The notes under the pieces: generated by a model | Seen by the model: the letters and a program-made list of their open reading frames with translations, nothing else | Database searches by the model: none | Told to the model about the DNA's origin: nothing | Position numbers and translations under genes: made by a program | Assembly (NCBI RefSeq): GCF_009684755.1 | Contig: NZ_BLBC01000007.1 | Span: 61,375-125,374, forward strand | From: Capnocytophaga felis | Lineage (GTDB): Bacteria > Bacteroidota > Bacteroidia > Flavobacteriales > Flavobacteriaceae | DNA length: 64,000 nucleotides | Reading direction: 5' to 3' | Shown here: positions 36,899 through 45,425 of the stretch, in pieces | How the letters are laid out: every line of letters starts with the position of its first letter | How positions within the stretch are numbered: the first letter of the stretch is position 1

Positions 36899-36936
36899 AA
36901 AAAATCTGCCAAAAGGTGTCTTAAGGCAGATTTTTT
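36899..36936. terminator. Bidirectional terminator between the ABC exporter and sufD
   Basis: AAAATCTGCC (36901-36910) pairs with GGCAGATTTT (36925-36934), 14-nt loop, A-run before and T-run after. It lies between the convergent ends. Confidence 0.9.
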
Positions 36937-36954
36937 CGAGTTAAAGTACTTGTT

Positions 36955-38253
36955 TTAAACCAAAATATTCACTTCTAATTTGTTAGAAATCAATTTGCTG
37001 ATATATTCCTCTAATTCTGGGATTTTCACGCTTTCCAGAACTGTGTTTGCAAAAGCGTAAGTGAGCAATGCTTCCCCTTCTTTTTTAGGAATTCCTCGTG
37101 TTTGTAGATAGAAAAGTGCATCTTTGTTAAGTTCCCCTACCGTACATCCGTGTGAGCATTTTACATCGTCAGCGAAGATTTCCAACTGTGGTTTTGTATT
37201 GATATTTGCTTTATCTGAAAGCAAAATAGTATCATTTTGCTGATAAGCATTGGTTTTCTGAGCAATTTTCTCAACCATAATTTTCCCATTGAAAACACCT
37301 GTGCTTTTGTCAGATAAAATCGCTTTATAATCTTGATGACTTTCGCAGTTTGGTTCAGCGTGATTAACCAATGTGTAATGGTCAACGTGCTGATTTCCTG
37401 ACAGAATTGTAACGCCTTTCAAAGTAGATTCCAAATGTTCTCCGTGATGGAAGAAGTTTAAGTTATTACGTGTTACGTCTCCTCCAAATGAAAATGTGTG
37501 TACCGATGCGTTGCTGTTTTCGTGTTGTGAAATGTATGTATTGTCAATGAGAGATGCCTGCAAATTATCATTTTGAATTTTGTAATAGTCCAAAATAGCA
37601 TTTTTTCCTACAAAAATTTCGGTTACGGCATTGGTAAGCACAGGATTTTGAGATAAACTTCGGTGTGTTTCAACGATTTTTACTTGTGCATTTTCTCCCA
37701 CTTCTACAACATTTCGAGGTTGATGGCAAACTGCTCTGTCCGAATCAGTTGTGATGTACAGTAACTGTATTGGTTTTTCAATTACTTTGCTTTTAGGAAT
37801 GTAAATGCAAATTCCTTCTTTGGCAAAGGCTGTATTCAATGCTGTAAATACATCGTCCTTGCGGGTTTCTTGGTTGAAATATTTCTCAACAAATGTTTTA
37901 TTATCAGAAGATTGCAGAATATCACTTAAAGGCGAAACTAAAAAATCATCTGTTTGGAAATTGGATAATTCCGAAGCGAAATTTCCATCAACAAAAACAA
38001 CATTATAACCGTCACATTCTGCCAAAAACGGACGAATCTGCTCTTTTGTAACCCGATTCTTTGTTTCGGGAAATAGGGCGAAATCATTTTTCAATAATGC
38101 AGAAAGCGAGGTGTATTTCCACGCTTCATCCTTTTTTGTAGGAAACCCTTTCTTTTCAAAAACAGAGATTGCTTCTTTACGTGTATCTTTTAATATATCT
38201 TCCTTATTTTCAAACGCTTCAAAGGATGATAGCCAATTTTCTTTTAAGTTCAT
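36955..38253 (-). CDS. sufD: Fe-S cluster assembly protein SufD
   Basis: 432 residues. SufD/SufB fold with N-terminal helices ('KKGFPTKKDEAWKYTSLSALL') and a right-handed beta-helix, ending with 'FADDVKCSHGCTVGELNKDALFYLQTRGIPKKEGEALL', the most conserved segment of the family, which includes the His shown to matter in SufD. SufD acts with SufB and SufC as the SufBC2D scaffold. sufC lies about 20 kb away on the same strand, with an accessory block between, and sufB is not in the window. Confidence 0.95.
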   Translation of the reverse strand: MNLKENWLSSFEAFENKEDILKDTRKEAISVFEKKGFPTKKDEAWKYTSLSALLKNDFALFPETKNRVTKEQIRPFLAECDGYNVVFVDGNFASELSNFQTDDFLVSPLSDILQSSDNKTFVEKYFNQETRKDDVFTALNTAFAKEGICIYIPKSKVIEKPIQLLYITTDSDRAVCHQPRNVVEVGENAQVKIVETHRSLSQNPVLTNAVTEIFVGKNAILDYYKIQNDNLQASLIDNTYISQHENSNASVHTFSFGGDVTRNNLNFFHHGEHLESTLKGVTILSGNQHVDHYTLVNHAEPNCESHQDYKAILSDKSTGVFNGKIMVEKIAQKTNAYQQNDTILLSDKANINTKPQLEIFADDVKCSHGCTVGELNKDALFYLQTRGIPKKEGEALLTYAFANTVLESVKIPELEEYISKLISNKLEVNILV

Positions 38254-38451
38254 TTTTTTAGTATAGTAAATTTTTTTAAATAAATTTTCTTCTTTATTCT
38301 AAGAAGTCCGCAAAGGTATGAAAAAAAACAATTTGATGAACAAAATATTTCCTCCAATGATTTAAAAATCTGTATTTCTGTGTGCAAAACTTAAAAAGAT
38401 TTTCCTCAAAAAAGGCAACTTTGGTTAATTCTGTTAGTTGTTTCAAAAAAA

Positions 38452-39018
38452 TTATTCATTAATTTTAATTTTCCAAAGTCCGCGTAACTCGCCCATTTTA
38501 TAGTTGGTAGCTTTATCATAGGGATATTTTTGCGTTGTCATTTGCAGGGCTTCGGGAGTAATTTCGGTTTGCGGATTACCGTGACAAGCCAAGCAAGTGG
38601 GCATTCCCAGCGGAATGGCTTTGTAGTAATAAACCTCATTTTCTTTCTGCAAAATCAAATGTTTCTCTTTGGAAGAATCTTGCATCAAAATTGAAATTTC
38701 ATCCCACGCTTTTTTGTCTAACTCAGAAGCCATACCATTGTTAGGGTTGCGGTTTTTGTTGGAAACCCTTTGAATATGATGCTTATTAGAAAGAGAATCT
38801 GTCAGGAAAACAGCTTTTTCACTGCAGAAATCCACAGCGTGAACAGCCCCGCCTTCTTTCATTTTTGCAGAAACGTTCATTAGCAAAACTTTCTGTGTTT
38901 GGGAGGCTATGCTGTCGCCCAACGTCAAATATTTAGCAATTTCAGTTTCTGTTAACTTTCTTGAATGGTTGCAACTTACTAAAAGAACCCCTGCTATGAC
39001 AAAAAATATCCGTTTCAT
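38452..39018 (-). CDS. Lipoprotein with DUF3365/Tll0287-like heme domain
   Basis: 188 residues. The N-terminus 'FFVIAGVLLVSC' is a lipoprotein signal with a lipobox Cys. The body has 'AVDFCSEKA', 'RNPNNGMASELDKKAWD' and CLACH (CxxCH heme site) in 'GMPTCLACHGNP'. These are the marks of the DUF3365/Tll0287-like heme domain, whose members bind one c-type heme. A redox or signalling role in the periplasm is likely; no partner is adjacent. Confidence 0.8.
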   Translation of the reverse strand: MKRIFFVIAGVLLVSCNHSRKLTETEIAKYLTLGDSIASQTQKVLLMNVSAKMKEGGAVHAVDFCSEKAVFLTDSLSNKHHIQRVSNKNRNPNNGMASELDKKAWDEISILMQDSSKEKHLILQKENEVYYYKAIPLGMPTCLACHGNPQTEITPEALQMTTQKYPYDKATNYKMGELRGLWKIKINE

Positions 39019-39072
39019 TTTAATAGAAATTAAAATCCAAATGTATAATAAAAAACGAGAAAATAAAAGTAT

Positions 39073-39597
39073 TTACCGCCAAATTTTCTCCACGATTTCG
39101 TTAGCGGAAAGTTCTTGCCAGTTGCCATTTTTGTCTTTCTTACGGCTGAAAAAATCATACGTAAAGTTGGGGAAATTCAATTCCAAGAATTGATAAAAAT
39201 AATTATGACTGTAAAACATATACATCATAAATTGCTCTTGAAACTCACTTTCGCATCTAAATTCATTATTCTTAAGGATTTCCACTATAGCCTTCAGGTC
39301 ATTTTTGGTCAGGTTGTCGTGCTTTTTAGGAAAAGGCATCGCTAAATCAAAGGCAAAGACCTCAATCCCATTGCTCTCCCACCATTCCCATAGCCAAACA
39401 TCGGACAAGTCTTTACCGGTAAGGTTGCTTAGGTATGTTTCCATTGCTTTGTATTCTTTGTCAAAAACTTCCTCAGGAGTGTCATCGGGTTGTGCGTCCC
39501 AAAAGGTTTCATATTCCTGTAGTCTTTTTAAAATCAACGGGTACAATTTTTCAGTGGCTTCCCAATCAGGTTGTAATTCTTTTCGTAAAGTGTGCAT
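39073..39597 (-). CDS. Hypothetical soluble protein
   Basis: About 174 residues from the ATG at 39597 (the frame extends to TTG at 39606). No signal peptide and no motif that I recognise. Rich in W, E and D, with 'DVWLWEWWESNGIEVFAFDLAMPFPKKH' as its most distinctive stretch. It lies 54 bp after the SUKH-domain gene on the same strand, so it may belong with that immunity-like group, but this rests on position alone. Confidence 0.6.
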   Translation of the reverse strand: MHTLRKELQPDWEATEKLYPLILKRLQEYETFWDAQPDDTPEEVFDKEYKAMETYLSNLTGKDLSDVWLWEWWESNGIEVFAFDLAMPFPKKHDNLTKNDLKAIVEILKNNEFRCESEFQEQFMMYMFYSHNYFYQFLELNFPNFTYDFFSRKKDKNGNWQELSANEIVEKIWR

Positions 39598-39660
39598 AAT
39601 TAGCAAATAAAATTTAAAAAATTAAAAGGATATATAGAATTAAAAACACGGTTGTTTTAT

Positions 39661-40695
39661 TTAAATATAAGGTGTTAAATCAATAATTTCTCCTGAGCTG
39701 TCATCTTTGAAAATTAATTGAAATCCTTCAAATGCTTTGAGCTTTTGAAGACGTGGCAAGAAGGCACTCAATATTTCCTTTTGTCGGGTAGCCCAATCCG
39801 TATGGGGAGTAAACTGACTTAGTTTGCGTTGATAAGCCAATTTATCCGTTATGCTTTTATCTTTACTCCAGTTGAGTTGCTTTAAAAGTTCGTACACAGG
39901 CGAGTTTTCCTCAGGTTTAGGCAAGAAATAGAGCCATAGTATTCCTTCTATTTTATGTAATTCAAGGGGAGGAGTATCTGTATCTTTGTCATAGTAGTAA
40001 GTTTGATTTTGATACTCAAAACCTATTTCTTTCTCTAAAAGTTCCTCTAAATCTTCACGAGTGATAAGTCCCTGATAGCTGTCTTCTCCTTTTCCATAAC
40101 TTACTTTAAACGTGTGAGTAAACCATTCTCGCTGGTAAAGTTCGGAAACAACTCGTTGTTTTTCTTCGGATAGATAAGGCAAATGTGTGCGAAGCATATT
40201 AGTACTATTCTCTTTGAAACTGCCGTCCATTATCAATCCTTCTTCGTAAACATCACAAACCGACTTGCAAAGCTCGGAAAAGATAAAGTCCTCTAAGTTC
40301 TTTGCTAATATCTCAAGCTCTACATCATCGTGAGGAAGTAACACAATCAGCGGCTGGTCTGCTTCAATTTCTTCGGGGAAGTGATACCAAAAGCAATAAT
40401 AATCGCCTCCTCCGGTTTGTCCAAAAGGTACAAACAGATAGTCAGGATTAATTTCACGATAGTCATCAGGGTCACGCATCTCTTCGATTATCGATTGAAT
40501 TTCATCTATTGGTGTTAGTTCAAAATCCTGACCATAAAACAATAAAGGCGGGTTTTCTTTTAACTTTGGGTAGGTCAGTTGTAACCAATCAGACGAATAT
40601 TCTCCGCTATCAAGCATATTGTTTTTGTATAATTCTTTGTATAATTCAGGATATTTAAACCCAAATTCTTGTTCTAAGGCTTCTAACTTTTTCAT
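39661..40695 (-). CDS. SMI1/KNR4 (SUKH) domain protein, immunity-like
   Basis: 344 residues. The N-terminal domain follows the SUKH pattern: 'EALEQEFGFKYPELYKELYKNN', then 'FVPFGQTGGGDYYCFWYHFPE' and 'PLIVLLPHDDVELEILAKNLEDFIF'. SUKH proteins are mostly immunity proteins against contact-dependent or T6SS/T7SS-delivered nuclease toxins. The C-terminal half (about 150-344) is a further domain of unknown kind. No toxin gene is near, so it could be an orphan immunity gene or part of a polyimmunity set. Confidence 0.7.
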   Translation of the reverse strand: MKKLEALEQEFGFKYPELYKELYKNNMLDSGEYSSDWLQLTYPKLKENPPLLFYGQDFELTPIDEIQSIIEEMRDPDDYREINPDYLFVPFGQTGGGDYYCFWYHFPEEIEADQPLIVLLPHDDVELEILAKNLEDFIFSELCKSVCDVYEEGLIMDGSFKENSTNMLRTHLPYLSEEKQRVVSELYQREWFTHTFKVSYGKGEDSYQGLITREDLEELLEKEIGFEYQNQTYYYDKDTDTPPLELHKIEGILWLYFLPKPEENSPVYELLKQLNWSKDKSITDKLAYQRKLSQFTPHTDWATRQKEILSAFLPRLQKLKAFEGFQLIFKDDSSGEIIDLTPYI

Positions 40696-40757
40696 TATTT
40701 GTATTTTTTATTTATTTCTTTTACTATGTTTATTTATAAAATTACTAAGGTAGTTTG

Positions 40758-41717
40758 TTATCCTTGCATTCCTCCAAAAGATAATTTTTTCTTTTTGTTT
40801 GCTTCAATTACAAGGGTGTGTCCATTGAAATAATCAGGAGAAGTTATAAGATTTATCTCAGTACTTTCTATTGAACCATCTTCCAAATATACTGAAATAT
40901 CCTCAATATAAATTCCTTTTGTCAGTGTTTCTTCAGTGATTGGTTCTGTTAAAACAGTTTTATCATAAAGAACTGCTTTTCCTTTTTTCCTTATTTCTTC
41001 CGAAATCCAATCGTTGAAAGTAGCTAAAAAGTCTTCATATTCTAAAGCAAAGCTAAGGATAGTTTCACGATTATCTTCTATCCATTGCATATAATTTACA
41101 ATGGCTTTTTCGGAATCATAATCGCCAATGATGTCAATATTCGTTTGTTTTCCCCAGATAATAGCCGAAGTTTGATATGTATCTTCCTTATCAATAACTG
41201 TAATCTGACCTAAAGTTATTTTATTTCCTACAGAAGAAATAGTTTTTTTCTCCTTAACTTTTTTCTGAAAGATTTCAGGAATTGGCTCATTTTTACTAAT
41301 GGCTAAAGCTCTTTGATACGATGCAGTATCTTCTTTTACACATTTTGTAGGAGTTGTTACTCGTTGTTTTTTAAAATAATCCAACAGTTGATTTTTCTTG
41401 ATAAGCAGTATTTCCATTGCCGAAGTTAAGAAGATTGTTTGCGGAAAGCCTAAATAAGTTACTCCTTCTTCTTGCTCGGGATTGTCAAATTTCTCGTTGA
41501 TATAAAGGCAAACTAAATTTTGATTTTCTAAAAAGAATCGGTGAATTTCATCAATTGCAAGGTCGGAAAACTTACATTGATTACTGATGATATTATACAA
41601 TTGTAATTCCATTTTATTGTAAATATCAATATGATATTGTTGGCTTAACTGTTTTATCAGTTCTTGATATTCGGAAGTTTCTACTATTTTCTTTAAATCT
41701 TGAATGCTGATACTCAT
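40758..41717 (-). CDS. Hypothetical protein, possible immunity family
   Basis: 319 residues, soluble, predicted helical N-terminus (about 1-130) and beta-rich C-terminus. Features I can see: 'FNDWISEEIRKKGKAVLYDKTVLTEPITEETLTKGIYIEDISVYLEDGSIESTEINL' and a final 'GHTLVIEANKKKKLSFGGMQG', which recalls the DUF2262 group by eye only. Position next to a SUKH gene suggests an immunity-related role. I am not sure of the family. Confidence 0.6.
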   Translation of the reverse strand: MSISIQDLKKIVETSEYQELIKQLSQQYHIDIYNKMELQLYNIISNQCKFSDLAIDEIHRFFLENQNLVCLYINEKFDNPEQEEGVTYLGFPQTIFLTSAMEILLIKKNQLLDYFKKQRVTTPTKCVKEDTASYQRALAISKNEPIPEIFQKKVKEKKTISSVGNKITLGQITVIDKEDTYQTSAIIWGKQTNIDIIGDYDSEKAIVNYMQWIEDNRETILSFALEYEDFLATFNDWISEEIRKKGKAVLYDKTVLTEPITEETLTKGIYIEDISVYLEDGSIESTEINLITSPDYFNGHTLVIEANKKKKLSFGGMQG

Positions 41718-41806
41718 AGGTTTTGATGTGTATTATACAGATGATTTATTTTTGTTGTACGTGTAAAATAATTGTTTTATACGGATATTTTTATCAATAT
41801 ATAAAT

Positions 41807-41855
41807 AACCTTAAAAGGCTTTCTACGTATGTTTTTATAGAAAGCCTTATAGGTT
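41807..41855. terminator. Terminator between HU-like gene and the 319-residue gene
   Basis: AAGGCTTTCTA (41815-41825) pairs with TAGAAAGCCTT (41838-41848); the stem can extend through AACCT and AGGTT. It lies just past the HU-like stop on the minus strand. Confidence 0.8.
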
Positions 41856-41878
41856 TTAATTACATCATTGGTAGCAAA

Positions 41879-42259
41879 TTACTTTTTCTTAAAGGTGGCT
41901 ACCTTAATCATATCTGACAACATCTTACCGGGGCGAAAGAGAATGTGAGCAGACTTCACTTTGGCTCCCGTAACATCTTCTTCTTTTTCTGACGGACTCC
42001 CCGTAATTCCCATCTGAAGCGTAAAGTGCTCTCCCACGCGTACTATTTTCCCTTCAGATAAATCGTGCGTTACTTTAGTCAAAACCGTTTCAAGTACTGC
42101 CAGAATATCTGCTTTTGATACCGTTGAAACCGACGAAGCATACATAGCCAAGTCGCTGAGGTTTATTTCGCCATCTCCCACAGCTTGCGGATACCACTTA
42201 GTAGGTTCTGTTGGTTTTTGTGGGTTTCTTTTCTGAACTGCTTTAATTTTAATTGCCAT
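41879..42259 (-). CDS. HU-like DNA-binding protein
   Basis: 126 residues from ATG 42259 (TTG at 42265 also in frame). 'KADILAVLETVLTKVTHDLSEGKIVRVGEHFTLQMGI' is the dimer-type core of Bacteroidota HU-like proteins; the family's basic arm is replaced by 'GITGSPSEKEEDVTGAKVKSAHILFRPGKM'. Such proteins bind or bend DNA. It is the last chromosomal gene before the mobile element, only about 200 bp from its left end. Confidence 0.8.
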   Translation of the reverse strand: MAIKIKAVQKRNPQKPTEPTKWYPQAVGDGEINLSDLAMYASSVSTVSKADILAVLETVLTKVTHDLSEGKIVRVGEHFTLQMGITGSPSEKEEDVTGAKVKSAHILFRPGKMLSDMIKVATFKKK

Positions 42260-42456
42260 AATCAACTTTCTTTTTAAATTAAATAAAATGAGTTTTTGTT
42301 TTCTGTCTCATCGGATTTATAAATGAGATACAGGACAAAGTTATACAATTAAAATGATAAAAACCAATATTTTAACAAATGTTTAATAGTGTTTCTTCTT
42401 TCTATTCTGATAAATCCTACTTTGAAAGAAAATGACTTTCCATTGCTAAATAAAAG

Positions 42457-42467
42457 AATGAAAAATC
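42457..42467. repeat. Candidate left attachment-site repeat
   Basis: AATGAAAAATC, matched at 56679-56689. Short and A/T-rich; only its position at both edges of the G+C-rich block argues for it. Confidence 0.35.
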
Positions 42468-42499
42468 ATCTTCTTAAAAACCCAAAGGAAGACATATGA

Positions 42500-42583
42500 A
42501 AAACATCAGGAGCTTTTTAGCAAAACATCAGGAGCTTTTCTTAAAAAGATGCTGAGCTTTTTGGTAAAACATCAGGAACTATC
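42500..42583. repeat. Four 22-bp direct repeats (iteron-like)
   Basis: AAAACATCAGGAGCTTTT begins at 42500 and 42522; diverged copies begin at 42544 (AAAAGATGCTGAGCTTTT) and 42566 (AAAACATCAGGAACTATC). Spacing is exactly 22 bp. A related GGAGCTTTTTT sits at the right end at 56695. Likely binding sites of an element-encoded protein. Confidence 0.75.
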
Positions 42584-42708
42584 AGAGGAAAGGGCATTAG
42601 AGAGAGAATGAGAGGTAAGTAAATGGAAATGAGGGTAATTTGCGCCATATCTCGGTGGTTTGCATTGAGGGATAAAGTGCAGAAAGCGTGGATTTGTGCA
42701 GAAGTTCC

Positions 42709-42866
42709 GTTACCAAATCGTTAGTCCATTCTCCGAATGGTAACGAAGAGGCAGGAGAAGGTAACCGACAGAAGAGTATTCGGTAACTCACCTTTCCGTC
42801 GTTACGGTACTTATGCTTTGTACCACAATGTTTTGCGTAGCTGAAAACGCTTCGGTAACGGGTAAC
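42709..42866. promoter_or_regulatory. Cluster of GGTAAC sites upstream of the integrases
   Basis: GTTACC at 42709 and GGTAAC at 42739, 42760, 42782, 42854 and 42861. The pair 42709/42739 has a counterpart at the right end (GTTACC 56620, GGTAAC 56645). Probable arm-type or operator sites for the integrase or the HTH proteins. Confidence 0.5.
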
Positions 42867-42888
42867 TTTGCCCATAAAAAAGAAGCGT

Positions 42889-44118
42889 ATGCAAACAGAC
42901 AAATTCAAGGTGTTGCTCTACCTCAAAAAGAGCGGATTGGACAAATCGGGGCAAGCTCCGATAATGGGGCGTATAACCTATGGGCGAACCATCGCCCAAT
43001 TCAGTTGTAAACTCTCGTGCGACCCGAAGTTGTGGAATGCTCGTGAGAGCAGGTTGAACGGCAAAAGCCGTGAAGCGGTGGCAACGAATGGCAAGTTGGA
43101 ACGCTTGCTTCTCTCGGTGCAGTCGGCTTATCGACTCCTTTGCGAGCGAGGTGCAGTCTTTACGGCAACTGACATCAAGGAGCAGTTTCAAGGAAGTATG
43201 CAAAGCCAGACAACCTTCTTGGAGCGATACGACCGAATGGTCAAGGAGATGGAGCAAAAGGTGGGTATAGAAATAAAGGCGACGACTTTAAACAGTTACT
43301 ACACTACTCGTAAGCATCTGCAAGCCTTTATCTGTGAGAAGTACCACACGACAGATATTTCTTTCGGACAGATAGAGGAAGATTTCTTGGAATGCTTGCA
43401 ACATTATTCTGTTGGGAAGCTGGGGCATTCGCAAGGTCATTATCGTAAGATGGCTTTGGCGGTGAAGAAAGTCTGCCGCTTGGCGTATCGTGAGGGCTTG
43501 ACAGAGCGACAACTATTCGCTCACGTAGAGATAGAACGAGGAGAGAACAAACAACCTCGTGCGTTGGACAGAGCTTCATTGGATAAGTTGCAAGCCTTGA
43601 TTTTTGAACCGCATGAAATAGAGTTGGAGACTGCTCACAATCTCTTTCTCTTTTCTTGCTTTACGGGGGTCGCCTATTGCGATATGGTCGCCCTTGGTCG
43701 GGAGCATCTCTTTACGGACGATGAGGGGGCGTTGTGGCTGAAGTTCCGCAGACAAAAGACCGATACGCTTTGTCGTGTAAAGCTCTTGCCTGAAGCCGTA
43801 CACTTGATAGAGCATTTTCAATCTGACGAACGAAACACGCTCTTTGCTCCCATTGCCTATTCGGCTTATCTTACCCAAATCAAAGCCTTACAACTTCGGG
43901 CTGGCATTTCTATTCCCCTTTCGGCACATGTCGGGAGGCACACCTTTGCCACGCTAATAACATTGGAGCGAGGTGTTCCCATCGAGACGGTCAGCCGAAT
44001 GCTGGGGCATAGCAACATCCAAACGACCGAACGATACGCCCACGTCACCCCGAAAAAGCTCTTCGATGAGTTCGAGCGATTTCTCTCTTTCACCGAAAAC
44101 TTAACCTTAACTCTATAA
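42889..44118 (+). CDS. Tyrosine recombinase 1 (integrase)
   Basis: 409 residues from ATG 42889; a TTG at 42868 would add 7. Arm-binding N-terminus ('KFKVLLYLKKSGLDKSGQAPIMGRITYGRTIAQFS'), SAM-like core-binding domain (about 100-190) and catalytic domain. Box II HVGRH, 'MLGHS' and the nucleophile Tyr in 'TTERYAHV' are present. The first catalytic Arg is missing from its usual place: 'FTGVAYCDM' instead of a TGLR-type motif, as in several Bacteroidota integrases such as IntDOT. Five bases before the second recombinase gene, so they are one operon. Confidence 0.92.
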   Translation: MQTDKFKVLLYLKKSGLDKSGQAPIMGRITYGRTIAQFSCKLSCDPKLWNARESRLNGKSREAVATNGKLERLLLSVQSAYRLLCERGAVFTATDIKEQFQGSMQSQTTFLERYDRMVKEMEQKVGIEIKATTLNSYYTTRKHLQAFICEKYHTTDISFGQIEEDFLECLQHYSVGKLGHSQGHYRKMALAVKKVCRLAYREGLTERQLFAHVEIERGENKQPRALDRASLDKLQALIFEPHEIELETAHNLFLFSCFTGVAYCDMVALGREHLFTDDEGALWLKFRRQKTDTLCRVKLLPEAVHLIEHFQSDERNTLFAPIAYSAYLTQIKALQLRAGISIPLSAHVGRHTFATLITLERGVPIETVSRMLGHSNIQTTERYAHVTPKKLFDEFERFLSFTENLTLTL

Positions 44119-44123
44119 GCCTT

Positions 44124-45287
44124 ATGCGTAGTACATTCAAAATTCTATTCTATATCAATAAGAATAAAACGAAAGCAGACGGCACAACAGCCATCCTTTG
44201 TCGTATTACTATTGATGGTTCAAACGTGGTAATAACCACAGGCGAAAGCATTGTTCCCCACGGTTGGTGTGCGAAGCGAGGAGAAACAACGGACAAGAAA
44301 ACCAATCAACGCCTGAAAAACTTTCGGGAAGAAATCGAACAAGGTTACAATACTTTGCTCTACAAATATGGAGCAGTGAGTGCCGAGCTTCTGAAGAACT
44401 ACTTACAAGGCATCGGACGGAATCCAACGACACTTCTTGCCCTTAGTACAGAGGAACTCAATGCCCAAAGAGAAAGCAAGAGTAAGGGAACGTATAGCAA
44501 CAATCGAAGTTCCGATAAACAGCTCAATGCTTTTGTGCGAAATCGTGGCGAAGAGGATATTTCTCTAACGGCTCTAACGATAGAGTTCTTTGATGATTAT
44601 CGCTTCCATTTGAAGAAGGAAGGCTATGCCCCTGCAACGATAAACAGGCATTTGTGCTGGTTGAGTCGGTTGATGTATCGAGCCGTTGGTCAAGGGACTA
44701 TCCGCTTCAATCCATTTGAGGGGATGAAGTATGAAGCCGTGGAGAATAAACCTCGTTTCCTAGGCAAAGGAGATATAGTTAAGCTCTTGGCATTCCCATT
44801 GCAAGACGAAGGAGCGGAACTAAGCCGAAGAATGTTTCTTTTCTCCGTCTTTACGGGTTTGGCATTTGCCGACTTACAGAGTTTGAGAGCTTCGCAAATC
44901 GAAACGAACAGCGATGGGAAACGATATATCCGCAAGGCACGCCAAAAGACAGAAGTCGAGAGCCTGACACCATTGCATCCGATAGCGGAGCAGATACTTT
45001 CTCTCTACACAAAGGAGAAAAGCAAAGGAGACTACAAGATATTCCCCGATACTGTGAGCAAAGGTAAGCTGTCTTCTCACCTTAAAACCGTTGGCTTGGC
45101 GTGTGGCATTCGTACTCCGCTGACTTGGCATATGGCAAGACATAGCTTCGGTACGCTGACTTTGGAGGCAGGTATCCCGATAGAAAGCATTGCCAAGATG
45201 ATGGGACATTCGTCCATTGCCAGCACGCAAATCTATGCTCAAATCACTGACCAAAAGATTGCAAGAGATATGGAGAGGTTGATGTAA
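44124..45287 (+). CDS. Tyrosine recombinase 2 (integrase)
   Basis: 387 residues. Arm-type N-terminus ('FKILFYINKNKTKADGTTAILCRITIDG'), SAM-like domain (about 120-205) and catalytic domain with box II HMARH, 'MMGHSS' and Tyr in 'STQIYAQI'. Box I reads 'FTGLAFADL', again without the usual Arg. Tandem recombinases may form a hetero-complex for excision and integration, or each may act on one end. Ends 139 bp before the cargo genes on the opposite strand. Confidence 0.92.
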   Translation: MRSTFKILFYINKNKTKADGTTAILCRITIDGSNVVITTGESIVPHGWCAKRGETTDKKTNQRLKNFREEIEQGYNTLLYKYGAVSAELLKNYLQGIGRNPTTLLALSTEELNAQRESKSKGTYSNNRSSDKQLNAFVRNRGEEDISLTALTIEFFDDYRFHLKKEGYAPATINRHLCWLSRLMYRAVGQGTIRFNPFEGMKYEAVENKPRFLGKGDIVKLLAFPLQDEGAELSRRMFLFSVFTGLAFADLQSLRASQIETNSDGKRYIRKARQKTEVESLTPLHPIAEQILSLYTKEKSKGDYKIFPDTVSKGKLSSHLKTVGLACGIRTPLTWHMARHSFGTLTLEAGIPIESIAKMMGHSSIASTQIYAQITDQKIARDMERLM

Positions 45288-45310
45288 CGATAGGTGTAGT
45301 ATACAATAGA

Positions 45311-45337
45311 AAAAGAGCCTGAGCTCTAGGCTCTTTT
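45311..45337 (-). terminator. Terminator closing the DRT3 locus and int operon
   Basis: AAAAGAGCCT (45311-45320) pairs with AGGCTCTTTT (45328-45337) around a GAGCTCT loop. It lies between convergent transcripts and works in both directions. For the minus strand it would form the 3' end of the proposed ncRNA. Confidence 0.9.
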
Positions 45338-45425
45338 GATGAGACTTCATAAGTCACGACATAGGGTTATGTGTGTGAAAAATATTTGAGCTCTATACCC
45401 TATGCTTGTTTGGGGCATACATCTA
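45311..45425 (-). ncRNA. Proposed DRT3 ncRNA with CACACACA template loop
   Basis: Minus strand, directly after the second RT gene (its stop is at 45426). Read 5' to 3' it forms three hairpins. SL1: GCATAGGGT pairs with ACCCTATG (plus strand 45360-45367 and 45397-45404), and the loop contains CACACACA (45377 down to 45370). SL2: GACTT/AAGTC (plus 45343-45355). SL3: the terminator. The loop of SL1 and the loop of SL3 both carry GAGCTC, which can pair with each other. As I recall, DRT3 systems have an ncRNA with an AC-repeat template used for dinucleotide-repeat DNA synthesis; this fits, but the 5' end and function are inferred. Confidence 0.65.

Larger units (their letters stand above)
42266..42888. 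other. Spacer with left end of the mobile element
   Basis: About 620 bp. The first 190 bp is A/T-rich host-type sequence; from about 42460 on come four 22-bp repeats, then GGTAAC-type sites leading up to the first integrase. No ORF is supported. Confidence 0.6.

Noticed and set aside
42500..42583. Possible CRISPR array
   Set aside because: The 22-bp copies are adjacent with no unique spacers, and no cas gene is in the window.
43576..43878. Minus-strand frame of 100 residues
   Set aside because: Antisense to recombinase 1.
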